DNA of 64,000 nt from Carposina sasakii (taxonomy: Eukaryota > Arthropoda > Insecta > Lepidoptera > Carposinidae): positions 9,927,501 through 9,991,500 of the forward strand of contig CP053159.1 of assembly GCA_014607495.2 (NCBI GenBank), in the 5' to 3' direction. This document shows positions 63,513 to 64,000 of this stretch, in pieces. Under the pieces are notes generated by a model that was not told the origin of the DNA, did not search any database, and saw only the letters and a list, made by a program, of their open reading frames with translations. A program made the translations under genes and the position numbers. The first letter of the stretch is position 1; each line of letters starts with the position of its first letter.

Positions 63513-63625
63513 TCATCATCAGCCTATTGCAGTCCACTGCTGGACGTAGGCCTCCCCCAGGGCACGCCACAAGACTGCCATGGGGGTATTTGCCCATATT
63601 CACCACGCTGGACAGGCGGGTTGGC
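63513..63625 (-). repeat. RTE LINE 3' end (intron 6)
   Basis: ATCATCAGCCTATTGCAGTC, then CACTGCTGGACGTAGGCCTC and CCCCAGGGCACGCCACAAGA, up to GACAGGCGGGTTGG. Same family as 34217-34472, and less diverged. Confidence 0.75.
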
Positions 63626-63809
63626 GTACATAGATAGATAGTATTTATTTGAATATTACACATATACGGACAGCAATAACATTAGAACAGAGACACAATA
63701 GAATAGTAGACACAACACCAGTGACGATTCATCTAAGCACAACACAATAGAACTAGTTTAGCAGAATTTGGTACATCAGTGAAATTATTGGGAACGTTAT
63801 TAATATAAG
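63626..63809. other. Intron 6 sequence with a possible LINE tail
   Basis: ATAGATAGATAGTATTTATT, then TGAATATTACACATATACG resembles the tail and 3' UTR of a minus-strand LINE. No coding part is seen. Confidence 0.3.
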
Positions 63810-63914
63810 AGCCGATTTTTCCAATAGTCAGAAGAAGGGTAAAGTTACTCTCTTTCTCTGAAGTTGAAGATAGAGTCAGCATCATCTTATATAGTCTATC
63901 TGACAAAAATCGGT
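63810..63914. mobile_element. MITE with GCCGATTTTTCCAATAG ends (intron 6)
   Basis: Left AGCCGATTTTTCCAATAGTC, right ATATAGTCTATCTGACAAAA, then ATCGGTCC. A shorter copy of the family at 60924-61057. Confidence 0.6.
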
Positions 63915-64000
63915 CCTAAATAAAATAAACTGAATTAAAAAAGTTGCAAATCAAAATTTTGACGCTCATACTCGCGAGAAGTTGGTAAATTTTCGGTATT

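Overview
The window looks like AT-rich insect nuclear DNA, most probably from a moth or butterfly. The main reasons are many short RTE-type LINE tails, tRNA-headed SINEs, Helitron-like pieces ending in CTAG, a BEL/Pao element, a Jockey-type LINE and a Ty3/Gypsy-type element, all in combinations I associate with Lepidoptera. The species call is inference. There is no bacterial or organellar content.

One host gene is supported. It is a plus-strand immunoglobulin-domain gene that resembles the beaten path (beat) family of secreted or membrane-attached neuronal Ig proteins. Six exons can be placed (33018-33084, 42350-42561, 44017-44152, 60711-60844, 62364-62597, 63257-63428). All intron phases agree, and the gene continues past the right edge. 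The first exon is a 67-nt signal-peptide exon.

Bases 1-33000 hold no recognisable host gene. They carry LINE fragments (RTE and CR1/Jockey-like), SINEs, MITEs, Helitron-like pieces, a long palindrome (27867-28104), one GC-rich patch (2700-2870), and a 4.65-kb Ty3/Gypsy-type element (14353-19006). That element has two LTRs of 436 bp that look identical and a TATA target duplication. Its gag starts inside the 5' LTR, and its interior is a mosaic of protease, RT and integrase fragments. A poly(A) SINE-like element sits in its 3' LTR.

The third intron of the Ig gene is swollen by a 14.6-kb nested insertion on the minus strand. A full-length BEL/Pao element (45846-60459, 1101-bp LTRs, intact 1880-codon ORF, tRNA-Tyr-type primer site, GCTAC duplication) carries in its 3' LTR a full-length Jockey-type LINE (46232-53028, 11-bp duplication, ORF1 and ORF2 both open).

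The most unusual signal is in the Gypsy-type element. Downstream of each of its two integrase-like C-terminal fragments lies an array of short hairpins, 14 in all counting one next to the 3' LTR. Their loops are conserved (GGATGGA, or a CGAWGGACYGT-like loop), while their stems differ in sequence but stay paired, with compensatory changes. This looks like a selected RNA structure, perhaps for packaging or another RNA-level function of the element.
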